A stretch of DNA of 64,000 nt from assembly GCF_008386695.1 (NCBI RefSeq), contig NZ_VUOC01000004.1, positions 2,296,327-2,360,326 of the forward strand. Reading direction: 5' to 3'. The translations under genes were made by a program, and so were the position numbers. Shown piece after piece: positions 18,780-27,829 of the stretch. The DNA is from Chitinophaga agrisoli (lineage in GTDB: Bacteria > Bacteroidota > Bacteroidia > Chitinophagales > Chitinophagaceae). The first letter of the stretch is position 1, and each line of letters starts with the position of its first letter. The notes under the pieces were generated by a model. That model saw only the letters and a list, made by a program, of their open reading frames with translations, was not told the DNA's origin and ran no database searches.

Positions 18780-19172
18780 CTATCTGGTACAATCTGCCGT
18801 CCAGGTGCCGGAGCTGTTTGATACCAACATCTTCAGCGTACTTGCTGTGATAGTGATACCTGTAATGCCACTACCTATACTCACATAGGTATTATCATCT
18901 TTCTTTTCGAATTTCACCCCGGTAATATTAGGAATACCAGTACCAAAATCGAAAGTGTAGGTGTCGCCAACCTTAACCACTGTTACACGCCCATCTTCAT
19001 CAGTAGTGGTTTGTGTTCCATCATTGAAGGTAATGGTACCATTATACGTGCCTACAAAGAAGTCGTTGTCAGCTGGGTCATCATCTTTACTACAACCAAT
19101 GGCAAAAACAAACATGGCAAGAAGCAATGCGCCCAGGAATTTCATGCTCAAAAATTTCATTTTGCTTTTCAT
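18780..19172 (-). CDS. Small lipoprotein, beta-rich
   Basis: A 130-residue predicted lipoprotein. The signal segment FLGALLLAMFVFAIGC gives a lipobox Cys near residue 23, followed by SKDDDPADN. The rest is a run of predicted strands (FVGTYNGTITFNDG, then VTVVKVGDTYTFDFG), consistent with a small beta-barrel or lipocalin-like fold. The start is taken at the ATG ending at 19172; the open frame continues to 19304 but adds a sequence unlike a signal peptide. An ATG four codons later is an alternative. It lies at the left edge of the AT-richer stretch carrying the McrBC-like genes. Confidence 0.7.
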   Translation of the reverse strand: MKSKMKFLSMKFLGALLLAMFVFAIGCSKDDDPADNDFFVGTYNGTITFNDGTQTTTDEDGRVTVVKVGDTYTFDFGTGIPNITGVKFEKKDDNTYVSIGSGITGITITASTLKMLVSNSSGTWTADCTR

Positions 19173-19423
19173 AACCTTTTTTCCAAGTAGAAAAACAAGC
19201 ATTATGCCAATTGCACAACTGGCTGTGGGAGCGGGGTTTATGGGGAATGGCTGAGCCAGGCGGGGATGTATAACGGGCAGGACAATTAGTGAAAAAATTG
19301 CCACGAATATTGTGAATATGATGTAGACTAAACTAAATAAGAATAATAGGCAGATACGATAGCAATTTATTGGAGTTTAAGCGTTACCTAGTACCAACCC
19401 TTCCGACATGCAGGCTCAACAGC

Positions 19424-21706
19424 TTACGGCCTTATCACTACTTGCATCACTTCGGTTAAACTCGTATGAAAAGGTAATCCGTGTTTTTTGGGATAATTGG
19501 CTAACTCTCCTATCTTCCAGGCCACGTTTTCAAATTCCTTTTCAATCTCTTGCTCAATTTCAAAAACAAGATACAGTCGTTCTCTCGGTTTAGTAGGATA
19601 GCCTTTTGATACTAACTCCTTTTTTGAGAAGATCCGCGGCCCGTCCATCTTTAGCTTAAAAAGCTTATTAGCTACTTTTTCTCGCCCAGTGTATAATAAT
19701 AAGTATTTGGCTCCTACTGTTTGAGGTCTTAATTGCATACCATCATCAGCCAATGTCATCCTTGTATTATAAAGATTATGCTTAATGATCCAATTTAAAT
19801 GTGCCTGGCTCTTATAATAGCCGACTAACACAAATGTATCGTCCGGCATTAGTCCCCTATTAAGACCAGAAGCTTCTGGCAATTGTTCGTTTACTTGGCT
19901 ACTGTTGTTATTCTTGTGTGTATCATACACTCGAAAGGCCATCAATTCCCGCTGAGAAGCGCGATTTACCAAATGGATTGCAATCTCTTCCAAGAAAGCC
20001 TTCAATGCATTTACACCATTACTATTCGTTTTTGAGGGCTTTATGCAGAAAGCACCCAGGCCAGGCAATATTTCATGAAATCCACGCTTCTCGGTAGAAT
20101 TATCTCCGGGATAAAGAATATAGGCGCCTCCAGTTCTTCTTATAGCATCTCTATAAGTGTGCATCTTCAGCAAATCCGCCCTCTTGAATGTGCCTTTACT
20201 CTGCAATTCCTTTTCCTCATTTAAGTTGATATCCGTTTCGAATATCTCCTTAGCGTCTTTTACTTTATACTTTGCGTCGAAATGAATGTGGACAATGAGC
20301 TCTTCCTGCTCTGCGGTTTCTTGGGTTATATCGGATGGCCAAATGCTGAGTGTATAATCGGGTCTTAAATTCGTAGTCCAACTGCCACCATGAGGGTACT
20401 GTTTATCTCCCCTAAATGTTCTATTGTAACTAAATTGTATCTGTAGCCTTCTTATCTTACTTTCGAAAACACCTGTTATGGGTAAGTATTCCCCTTGTTT
20501 TAGCTTCAAGCCCAGACCATCCTTAGTTAATTCAATTAGCTTCTTTACATCAGTACCTTGAAGTTTAAATACTTCCCCTATAATATCAATTAGCTTGAAG
20601 AATAGCCAATATTCATATAATACGGCAACATCCTTTTTACCTCCTTCATATACATCATCCCCTCCCTTCCAGACTAATTTCGCCGCTAGGTCAAACATCA
20701 ACCAAGTCCTAAGCACTTCTCTATAGCCAGCCTTACGTTGTAATACAGGGCTATTTAAGGGCAATGTGCTTATTGTTGATACTGTTTTAAATACAGCATG
20801 GCTCAATAAACGGCCTAGTTTATCTTCCAACAGTTGTGCTTCTCGCTTAAGTCTGTTATCTTCTTTAAGATGATTGAGAAAATCCCCACAGAATTGCCGA
20901 AAATGGGACAAGGCATACCTTACAAATCGGTTCTCTGGAGTATCTGTAGTTTCCTTTTTGTAGTTAACCTTTACTTTTTCAGGTATAGACTTTAGTTTAT
21001 TTTTTAAATAATGCTGCTCCGATAAATCAATTCTGTTGACGGCCCGTGCCATTTGATGCAAGATCTTGCTGTTAATTCTTTTTACGTTACTAATATTCCT
21101 CTCTACTTCTGTTTCCTCCCAATTAGTTACAGGGGATAACAAAATCCTGTGGACGGCATCATTAAACTCGTCTGTGTCCAAAATAGATTTGATGAACGAA
21201 AATCGTTGGTACAGTGTAAGCGCATCCTTATTAAAATCAATGGTAAAATATTGGTGTATGGGGGCATGTTGTTGCATAAGGAGCTCAGTACACTTTTCTG
21301 TTATCTCCTCAAGCATGTACCTATAGTCTGTCCGATAATCTGTTTTTATAGACCGTACCTCCAATTGTATTTCCCCACACTTTTCTTTACGACTCAAATC
21401 CATTACATCTATTGTCAGTGTACCTACGTAGATATTGGGGTGAATACTGCCAGCCGATTTTCTCAGAGAAGATGAACGGACTATTCTATTATCACCTGCG
21501 AGATCGTATCCGGCTGTAACGGCGTATTCATAGGAACAACCCTCTGAAATTTGTATAACAGCCTCACCGTATTCTTTTGCTTCTAATAAGCCAATCTCGG
21601 TCAAAGGAGCTTTTTTAGAAGACGCTGCTATTACAACCTCTACACTTGTAGCGTCTTCGGTTTTTACAGGGACTTGTATAGTTATTTTACTATAGGTCAT
21701 ACGCAT
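19424..21706 (-). CDS. McrC-like DUF2357/PD-(D/E)XK nuclease subunit
   Basis: A 760-residue nuclease subunit of an McrBC-like restriction system. The N-terminal half matches the DUF2357-type helical region (around NRFVRYALSHFRQF). The nuclease core follows with the catalytic Asp in LRPDYTLSIWP, the Asp-Ala-Lys of VHIHFDAKYKV and the downstream LLKMHTYRDAIRR helix that corresponds to the McrC QxxxY motif. The ATG at 21706 overlaps the stop codon of the ATPase gene by one base (TGATG), indicating translational coupling; a TTG one codon earlier is less likely. Much larger than E. coli McrC, as usual for DUF2357 fusions. The gene is clearly richer in A/T than its neighbours, suggesting acquisition. 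Target (modified DNA or phage DNA) is not deducible from sequence. Confidence 0.88.
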   Translation of the reverse strand: MRMTYSKITIQVPVKTEDATSVEVVIAASSKKAPLTEIGLLEAKEYGEAVIQISEGCSYEYAVTAGYDLAGDNRIVRSSSLRKSAGSIHPNIYVGTLTIDVMDLSRKEKCGEIQLEVRSIKTDYRTDYRYMLEEITEKCTELLMQQHAPIHQYFTIDFNKDALTLYQRFSFIKSILDTDEFNDAVHRILLSPVTNWEETEVERNISNVKRINSKILHQMARAVNRIDLSEQHYLKNKLKSIPEKVKVNYKKETTDTPENRFVRYALSHFRQFCGDFLNHLKEDNRLKREAQLLEDKLGRLLSHAVFKTVSTISTLPLNSPVLQRKAGYREVLRTWLMFDLAAKLVWKGGDDVYEGGKKDVAVLYEYWLFFKLIDIIGEVFKLQGTDVKKLIELTKDGLGLKLKQGEYLPITGVFESKIRRLQIQFSYNRTFRGDKQYPHGGSWTTNLRPDYTLSIWPSDITQETAEQEELIVHIHFDAKYKVKDAKEIFETDINLNEEKELQSKGTFKRADLLKMHTYRDAIRRTGGAYILYPGDNSTEKRGFHEILPGLGAFCIKPSKTNSNGVNALKAFLEEIAIHLVNRASQRELMAFRVYDTHKNNNSSQVNEQLPEASGLNRGLMPDDTFVLVGYYKSQAHLNWIIKHNLYNTRMTLADDGMQLRPQTVGAKYLLLYTGREKVANKLFKLKMDGPRIFSKKELVSKGYPTKPRERLYLVFEIEQEIEKEFENVAWKIGELANYPKKHGLPFHTSLTEVMQVVIRP

Positions 21707-23427
21707 CAAGCTTCTGCATAACTGGTAAATGCATTATTCATTAACCCTTGATACATTCTTTTTATCTTTTCAAAAGAAATGGAGTATTTAATCCCTTCGT
21801 GATTATCAGTTATTTCCCTTGCATCAAACAGCTTAATAACACCCTCCTTTTTAATAACATTTTTCTTATCTCTAACATCTTTCTCCTCATGAATACATAA
21901 CTGCCCTAACTCCTCCAAAATATCTTCCAGCTTCCGCCTTGCTCCGTGGACCTTAGGCAGCATCTTTTGCATAATGATACAGTCTACTATGAAGTTCATG
22001 TTTAAGGAAAGAGTGGGATCTATTTTAGCGGCAATAGCGGCAAATCGGATCATTTCCCCAGCGCTTCTATAGCCAAATTCAGCACTAGCCTTTTTGAGGG
22101 GGTCAAAAAATTCGAGCAAAAGGGTGCTTAGCTTCTCTTTATGTAACGACAAAGCGTTCTCACTTGCTAACCGAACAAAATCCTCGGCCATCTCAGCGCC
22201 ATTACCATGTAATGAAAGGAGGTCTAACCGGCCATTGACAGCATTTAGATAGCTATCCATTTCGCCCTTTGACACTCGAAACTCAATTACATTAGCCCTG
22301 TCCAGCACTTTAGGGCTAAACATATAAGTGGTCTCGTCTATATTCACCGTACCAATGATAAAAAGATTAGGTGGCAATGTAATGCTAGGCGGCACAGGCA
22401 AATTACGTTCACCGTTCCAACTCTGCGTTCCTGGATGAAGACATATCTCTTCTGACGATTCCATTGCGCTTAGGAAATCAGCAAAATATCGCTCAACGTG
22501 ACTTAAGTTCATCTCATCTAGGATAAGAAAGTAAGGTTTATTGCGGTTTTTGTTAGCGCTAGCTTTAAGTATCAAAGCTAACGCGCCATTATCCGGAAAA
22601 ACGTATCTATCTCTTTCTAATGCATTAGGATATCCTAACAATGGTTCTCGGCTTGTCCAATCCGCTCCAACCGGCACCATACATATCTGATCTTTCTCTT
22701 CACATATCCACTTGGCAAAAGCTTGTGCAAGTTTAGTTTTCCCTGATCCCGAAAGCCCCGTTAGAATCACGAATGGCTTTGCACAAAGTGCTGTGACAAA
22801 TCTGAAAATGAGACGCTCCGAGAAACTTAAATGCGCTGCCTTTATGTCGGACACGAACCTGTTATAGTCAAAGGAAGCTGAGGAGCTTATTTTAATGTTT
22901 TTTGGGGAGAGGGATTCTTCTTTTGGTGACACGGTACTTCCAAAATCTATAGTTTTATAAAACTCCGTTAAGTAAAGGATCTCCTCATTAATTTTACCAA
23001 AATCTAATCCATAATCATCCCGAGTTGTATCAATTTGATAGCTATTGAAGAGCAACGAATCTCCATAACGCTCTGGAGCCTCTCCAAACCGAGCCCAAAA
23101 AAAATCTCGTATAGGCATCTCTTTAACATCTTTAACATCCCAATTAAGCGCCGGCGGGGTTGTTTCGCTTATTCCATACGCCAATATTAAAATATTGTGC
23201 TCCTTATAGTAGAGATAAACAGGATAAATACCATTTGAGACTTTCTGGCCTTCTCTTAAAAAGGCAATCCAGGGAATGTGTGCCAAGTTTCCCCTCCCAA
23301 AGCTTACATCTACTTCACAGTCATTGTATACTCCCTTATAACTTTTAGTTTCAAGGTTAGGAGTGGGTTCGTTTGCTTGTTTTAAAAATCTTAGGAGTTC
23401 TGGTGCGTAATTATCAATTTCTCGCAT
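21706..23427 (-). CDS. McrB-like AAA+ ATPase with MrcB_N domain
   Basis: A 573-residue AAA+ motor of an McrBC-like restriction pair. Residues about 1-115 resemble the MrcB_N domain (LAHIPWIAFL, then GIYPVYLYYKE). The AAA core has Walker A GLSGSGKT (about 225), Walker B YFLILDEMNLSHVERYFADF, and a sensor region GTVNIDETTYMFSPKVLDRA. The last motif is that of McrB-related ATPases rather than the MNTADRS signature of GTP-using E. coli McrB, so ATP may be the fuel. It translocates or powers the McrC-like nuclease encoded next, whose start overlaps its stop. No methyltransferase is nearby, as expected for a type IV (modification-dependent) or stand-alone defence system. Confidence 0.9.
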   Translation of the reverse strand: MREIDNYAPELLRFLKQANEPTPNLETKSYKGVYNDCEVDVSFGRGNLAHIPWIAFLREGQKVSNGIYPVYLYYKEHNILILAYGISETTPPALNWDVKDVKEMPIRDFFWARFGEAPERYGDSLLFNSYQIDTTRDDYGLDFGKINEEILYLTEFYKTIDFGSTVSPKEESLSPKNIKISSSASFDYNRFVSDIKAAHLSFSERLIFRFVTALCAKPFVILTGLSGSGKTKLAQAFAKWICEEKDQICMVPVGADWTSREPLLGYPNALERDRYVFPDNGALALILKASANKNRNKPYFLILDEMNLSHVERYFADFLSAMESSEEICLHPGTQSWNGERNLPVPPSITLPPNLFIIGTVNIDETTYMFSPKVLDRANVIEFRVSKGEMDSYLNAVNGRLDLLSLHGNGAEMAEDFVRLASENALSLHKEKLSTLLLEFFDPLKKASAEFGYRSAGEMIRFAAIAAKIDPTLSLNMNFIVDCIIMQKMLPKVHGARRKLEDILEELGQLCIHEEKDVRDKKNVIKKEGVIKLFDAREITDNHEGIKYSISFEKIKRMYQGLMNNAFTSYAEA

Positions 23428-23741
23428 ACTAGGGGAGCTTTTAGGTTAAGCCTTAAGGGAATTCACAAGTAAATCTTTTAGTTAGAACTGATTTTGCCAT
23501 AAGGAATCAGTCTTTTTCCTATAACTGTGGACTTTCTACTGGCTGTTGAGGTCAACCAGTATTTTCAATTCTACAAACATGATATTGTTTTGTAATTTAT
23601 ATTATCATGCGAAAATACATCATTTTAGCCACTCATTACGTATAAATAGGACACCTCCCTCCCCCTCCTTAACATTTCCTTAATCCCCGCTTAACCTCCA
23701 CCTAACACCACCTTCCTAAATTCACCATACAATTTTCACCC
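23428..23741. other. Intergenic stretch at the right edge of the AT-rich block
   Basis: No gene is seen. An imperfect hairpin (ACTGG...CCAGT) lies near 23537-23560 and a 7-base palindrome pair CATGATA/TATCATG at 23578-23584 and 23603-23609. From about 23653 to 23725 the plus strand is almost all C, T and A, with long pyrimidine runs such as CCTCCCTCCCCCTCC. Composition changes from AT-rich to that of the surrounding genome across this gap. Confidence 0.5.
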
Positions 23742-24020
23742 ATGCAAAAAGTTGTTACCGTTACCATTGACCTCGAACGACTTCAGGAAGCCGGACAACA
23801 GGAAAACGCCCGCGCTACCTCCTTTGTAAATGAAATACCCGAAATAAATCAGCTCCTCGAAGAAGGCTGGGTAATTGAAGAATGGGAAACCCTTAACGCT
23901 AATGCCGTTAGTGGCGCCATTACCCTCTTATTTATTCTTACCGATGAACTGTTATACGATATGCCCGACAACGCGACAGACAGCGCGTTCCAACTGGAAG
24001 AAGAGCAGGAGGAAGAATAA
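23742..24020 (+). CDS. Small acidic protein, unknown function
   Basis: A 92-residue acidic protein ending in a run of Glu (LEEEQEEE). No signal peptide; one moderately hydrophobic stretch (AVSGAITLLFILTDELL) is more likely a buried strand/helix than a membrane span. The pattern EINQLLEEGWVIEEWETLN resembles small conserved proteins where a Gly-Trp pair follows a helix, but I cannot name the family. The only good ATG is used. Not clearly in an operon. Confidence 0.65.
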   Translation: MQKVVTVTIDLERLQEAGQQENARATSFVNEIPEINQLLEEGWVIEEWETLNANAVSGAITLLFILTDELLYDMPDNATDSAFQLEEEQEEE

Positions 24021-24193
24021 GCCTATGCCTTGACCTCCGGTCCCGAGCCCCTTATTGTTTGTTTTTTGCTATGTTAACCAGGAAGGGAAGGTTCTCCTTC
24101 CTTTTTTGTTTTTACCTACCTTTACGCTACGCTAATACATTGCGTAGCGAGCGTATACATTCACGAAATTCAGAGTATTTATTGTTTTTGACT

Positions 24194-25468
24194 ATGGGAA
24201 CATCGATCACATGCCCCAATTGCAAACACCAGTTTGTCATGGAAGACGCTTTTGCCGCTGATATTGAGAAGGAAATGCGTGGAAAGCTGGAATCAGAATG
24301 GCGGAAGAGAATGGACGGATTGAATGCAGAGAAACAGCAACTGGCCCAACAACGCCAGCAGATAGAACAGCTGAAGCAGGTACAGGAGGAAGAACTGAAC
24401 AAACGCCTGCTTTCCGAAAAGGAGAAAATGCACGAATCCTTGTCCGAGAATATACGCAAGCACCTTTCCGCCGATTTTGAGAATCAGCTCCGTATGTTGC
24501 AGCAAACCAACCAGGAGCAAGAAGAACGGCTGCGCGAAGCCCGCCGCCAGGAACTGGAGTTCCTGCGCCGGGAGCAAGAGCTGCGGAATAAAGAGGAGGA
24601 AATGGAGATATCCATGCAAAAGAAGGTGCTGGAGGCCCGCAACCAGCTAACGGAGGTGATCCGCAAAGAAGAAGCGGACCGCAGCCAGCTGCGAGAAACG
24701 GAGTTTCAGCTGCGCCTCCGCGAGATGGAGAAACAGCTGGAAGACCAGCGCCGCCTGGCAGAAGAGATGAAGCGCCGCGCAGAACAGGGTTCCATGCAGC
24801 TACAGGGCGAGGTACAGGAGCTGGTGCTGGAAGAGCTGCTACGGGCTGCCTTCCCCTTTGATACCGTGTCAGAGGTGGGTAAAGGCGTAAGAGGGGCGGA
24901 CTGTATCCAAACCATCCGCAACCAGTTTGGCCAGGATTGCGGGCGTATCATCTATGAAAGCAAACGCACCAAGGATTTCTCCCGCGACTGGCTGGAGAAG
25001 CTGAAAGCAGATATGCGCAGCCAGGGGGCAGACGTAGCCATCCTGGTTACACAGGCCATGCCCAAGGATATGGACCGTTTTGGGGAGCGGGAAGGCATTT
25101 GGGTCTGTACGTTTACGGAGGTAAAGGCCCTGGCCCTGGTACTGCGGGATGGTATCATCAAGATCTCCAATGCCCTCCGGACCCAGGAAAATAAAGGGGA
25201 TAAGATGCATATGTTATATGATTATCTCACCGGTAGCGAGTTTGCGGAACAGTGGAAAGCCATCCGCGAAGGCTTTCTCTCCATGAAATTATCCATCCAG
25301 AAAGAGCGGGAAGCCATGGAAAAGCTGTGGAAAGCCCGCGAAAAACAACTGGAGAAAGTATTGTTGAACGCCGCACATATCAAAGGCTCCGTAGAAGGCA
25401 TTGCCGGCAGTGATTCCGTGGACCTGAAACTGTTGGAAGATGCAGCCGATGATCTGCTGCTGGACTAA
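24194..25468 (+). CDS. DUF2130 protein: zinc-ribbon start, coiled coil, nuclease-like end
   Basis: A 424-residue protein. The N-terminus has one CPNC knuckle (residues 6-9), then about 190 residues of very charged coiled coil (runs of Glu, Arg and Gln), then a globular DUF2130-type domain from about residue 210. In that domain GADCIQTIR followed by IIYESKRTK gives an Asp...Glu-x-Lys pattern that could be a PD-(D/E)XK nuclease-like site; this is inference. The ATG at 24194 begins exactly at the Cys motif, so the open frame back to 24059 is ignored. It is followed 23 bases later by a HAD phosphatase gene. Cellular role not established. Confidence 0.85.
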   Translation: MGTSITCPNCKHQFVMEDAFAADIEKEMRGKLESEWRKRMDGLNAEKQQLAQQRQQIEQLKQVQEEELNKRLLSEKEKMHESLSENIRKHLSADFENQLRMLQQTNQEQEERLREARRQELEFLRREQELRNKEEEMEISMQKKVLEARNQLTEVIRKEEADRSQLRETEFQLRLREMEKQLEDQRRLAEEMKRRAEQGSMQLQGEVQELVLEELLRAAFPFDTVSEVGKGVRGADCIQTIRNQFGQDCGRIIYESKRTKDFSRDWLEKLKADMRSQGADVAILVTQAMPKDMDRFGEREGIWVCTFTEVKALALVLRDGIIKISNALRTQENKGDKMHMLYDYLTGSEFAEQWKAIREGFLSMKLSIQKEREAMEKLWKAREKQLEKVLLNAAHIKGSVEGIAGSDSVDLKLLEDAADDLLLD

Positions 25469-25491
25469 TCATTTGTTTTTATCTTTAAGCT

Positions 25492-26109
25492 ATGCAACAG
25501 CAATATACCAGCATTATTTTCGACCTGGGCGCCGTACTGATAGACTGGAACCCGCGTTACCTCTATAATAAGATCTTTACCACCCCGGAAGAAACAGAGC
25601 ATTTCCTGGAGCACATCTGTACTTCTGACTGGAACGAAGAGCAGGATGCCGGCAGGGCCCTTGCCGCTGCCACTGAACTGCTGGTGCAACAGCATCCTGC
25701 CTTCGAGGACCAGATCCGGGCATATTATGGCCGCTGGCAGGAAATGCTGGGCGGAGTGATTGAAGGTACCCTGGCCATATTACAGCAATTAAAAGAAAGC
25801 GGCCGGTACAAACTGTATGCCCTTACCAACTGGTCTGGCGAAACCTTTCCAATTGCGCTTACCTTGTATCCTTTCCTGGGATGGTTTGACGGTATTGTAG
25901 TATCCGGCCATGAGAAAATACGCAAGCCCCACCCCTCTTTTTACCAGCTGCTGCTGGACCGCTACCAGATCCCCGCGGCGGAAGCCCTTTTTATTGATGA
26001 TAACCTACGCAATATCCACGGCGCCGAAGCCTGTGGTATCGACAGCATCCATTTCACATCTCCGGAACAGCTAAAACAGGTACTCATTGCTAAAACAATT
26101 TTAAGTTAG
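25492..26109 (+). CDS. HAD-IA family hydrolase (YihX-like sugar phosphatase)
   Basis: A 205-residue haloacid dehalogenase-like phosphatase. Motif I is IFDLGAVLIDWN, with the nucleophile Asp and Gly in place of the second Asp, a form also found in YihX-type glucose-1-phosphatases. Motif II is ALTNWSGE, motif III Lys lies in EKIRKPHPSFY, and motif IV is LFIDDNLRN. Cap residues are inserted between motifs I and II, as in subfamily IA. Probably in the same transcript as the DUF2130 gene (23 bases away). Sugar phosphate specificity is a guess from family resemblance. Confidence 0.9.
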   Translation: MQQQYTSIIFDLGAVLIDWNPRYLYNKIFTTPEETEHFLEHICTSDWNEEQDAGRALAAATELLVQQHPAFEDQIRAYYGRWQEMLGGVIEGTLAILQQLKESGRYKLYALTNWSGETFPIALTLYPFLGWFDGIVVSGHEKIRKPHPSFYQLLLDRYQIPAAEALFIDDNLRNIHGAEACGIDSIHFTSPEQLKQVLIAKTILS

Positions 26110-26460
26110 CACCATGCGTTATATGTAAGACCCTGAGTACAGCTACCCTTAACAAAACTTTAAGAAGACATTAACATTTCTACAATAAACTTCTGTAACA
26201 TACAACCCTCTAATCCGTTGAACGTTAAATGATTAGTTAGCGTTCACTGCACTGCTACCAGCCTGTGCGCGTACTAATATGGCATACTTAGTGTATGACA
26301 AAATCTGAGAGGCACCTAAAAAACGCGTGAATAGGAACCGTAAGGCTACACGATGCTAAAACAATCCTGACGGCAATCACCGGTATCTGGCCGGGAGGAT
26401 CTGTATTGGTAGGATGTATCCTGAGGGGTTGTAAGTTGTAAAAAATTAAATAACTGACAG
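26110..26460. other. Intergenic stretch without a recognised gene
   Basis: About 350 bases between the HAD gene and the DUF4136 lipoprotein. No RNA gene, terminator with a T-run or strong promoter was recognised. It probably holds the promoter for the downstream lipoprotein/porin pair. Confidence 0.4.
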
Positions 26461-27102
26461 ATGAAAAAGAAAAGACTATTGTTGCTAATGAGCGCTACGG
26501 TAGCGCTGACTGCCCTCCTTTCCCTCAATAGCTGCCGTAAGGATCCGCTGAATGATATGACGGATGAGGAATCGCGCATTTATATCACCAACCGGGATAG
26601 CACGGTTAATTTCGGTTCTTATACCAGCTTCAGCATAGTAGACTCTGTGGCCGTGGCCAGCAATGGCAGCACGGACAAAAGAGCGCTGACAGATTACGAT
26701 AAACAGCTGATCGCTGCTGTAAAAGCGGCCATGCAGGCAAAGGGTTATATACTGGTAGATAAAGCAGCTAAGCCTGAACTGGCCATTAACCTTACCCGTA
26801 TAGACGATACCTATAGCAGCAGCTATTATGACCCGGGTTATTGGTCAGGCTGGGGTGGTTACTATGATCCTTTTTACTGGGGATACCCGGGCTATGGCTA
26901 TTACTTTCCATCCTATTATACGGTGTATTATAAGGAAAGGGCCGTATCCATTGACCTGGTTGACCTGAAGAATGCGCAATCCGATAAGCAGATCAACGCT
27001 ATCTGGAATGCTATGTTCCGGGGCTCCGGCGTGTGGGATACTAATAATGTGAATAATATGGTGTCTGCCGTATTTGCCCAGTCGCCTTACCTGAAGAAAT
27101 AA
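26461..27102 (+). CDS. DUF4136 lipoprotein
   Basis: A 213-residue lipoprotein with signal LLLLMSATVALTALLSLNSC (lipobox Cys near residue 24). The DUF4136 domain pattern is visible: TNRDSTVNFGSYTSFSIVDS near the start, the helix IAAVKAAMQAKGYILVD, and the strand SIDLVDLKNAQSDKQINAIW. A Tyr/Gly/Trp-rich loop (about residues 118-150) interrupts the domain and is unusual in composition. It is followed 25 bases later by an outer-membrane beta-barrel gene, so the two products may work together in the envelope. Function unknown. Confidence 0.88.
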   Translation: MKKKRLLLLMSATVALTALLSLNSCRKDPLNDMTDEESRIYITNRDSTVNFGSYTSFSIVDSVAVASNGSTDKRALTDYDKQLIAAVKAAMQAKGYILVDKAAKPELAINLTRIDDTYSSSYYDPGYWSGWGGYYDPFYWGYPGYGYYFPSYYTVYYKERAVSIDLVDLKNAQSDKQINAIWNAMFRGSGVWDTNNVNNMVSAVFAQSPYLKK

Positions 27103-27127
27103 AACAGCCGTTTCACTTTTAAAATCG

Positions 27128-27754
27128 ATGAAGATGTTACGTTTAAAAAACTGGATATTGATCATAGCAGGATGCCTGGGCATGCAGGCCGCATCTGCCC
27201 AGGTGCGCCCTCCCTTCTCCTTTAATTTTAACTATTCCATTGCACAGCCTTTTGGCTCTGTAAAGGACTATACGGATAAAACCAGCTTCCGGGGATGGCA
27301 GGCTGGCGTACAGTATATGCTCACGGATCAGTGGGGCATTGGTTTAAAAACCGGCTTCCAGGATTTCTATGAAAGGGTGCCCCGTGCGGTATATCCGACC
27401 AAAGGCGGCGATATTTCCGCAGTACAATCACGTACCTTGCAGGTAATACCGGCACTCGCAACTGTACAATATCAATTTACCAAACCTGATGCTGTTGTAA
27501 TTCCTTATGCATCACTGGGTATTGGCGCAGCTAATATGAACTATGAAAAATATTGGGGTGAGTTTGTAGATAAGGACAACAGCTGGCGTTTTATGGCGAG
27601 CCCGGAAATTGGGGTGAACATACCATTTGGCAAGGCTTCGCCGTTATTATTCAATGCAAGTATAGAATATAACTACGCTCCTTATAAATTAGCCGAGATC
27701 ACCAACTTTAGTACTATACAAGCGAATATAGGGTTGAGGTGGCATATCAACTAA
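27128..27754 (+). CDS. Outer-membrane beta-barrel protein
   Basis: A 208-residue secreted protein with signal peptide ending near residue 24 (GCLGMQAASAQ). The rest alternates hydrophobic and polar residues in strands (FSFNFNYSIAQPFGSV, then GWQAGVQYMLTDQWGIGLKTG) and ends in GLRWHIN, as in small eight-stranded OmpA/OmpX or PorT-like barrels. It lies directly after the DUF4136 lipoprotein gene and ahead of a strong terminator. Barrel assignment is good; role is unknown. Confidence 0.85.
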   Translation: MKMLRLKNWILIIAGCLGMQAASAQVRPPFSFNFNYSIAQPFGSVKDYTDKTSFRGWQAGVQYMLTDQWGIGLKTGFQDFYERVPRAVYPTKGGDISAVQSRTLQVIPALATVQYQFTKPDAVVIPYASLGIGAANMNYEKYWGEFVDKDNSWRFMASPEIGVNIPFGKASPLLFNASIEYNYAPYKLAEITNFSTIQANIGLRWHIN

Positions 27755-27795
27755 AGTTTGTCCATATTCTAGGGAAGCCGTGTTAAACATCGGTT

Positions 27796-27829
27796 GCCCC
27801 GCTGACATAAGGTTGGCGGGGCTTTTTTT
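27796..27829 (+). terminator. Rho-independent terminator
   Basis: GCCCCGC at 27796-27802 pairs with GCGGGGC at 27816-27822 across a 13-base loop and is followed by seven T. It ends the DUF4136/beta-barrel unit. The stop codon of the convergent apbE gene touches the T-run. Confidence 0.88.

Noticed and set aside
25492-26109. HAD phosphatase with a broken motif I
   Set aside because: Gly in place of the second Asp (FDLG) is normal in the YihX-like group, so the enzyme is not judged defective.
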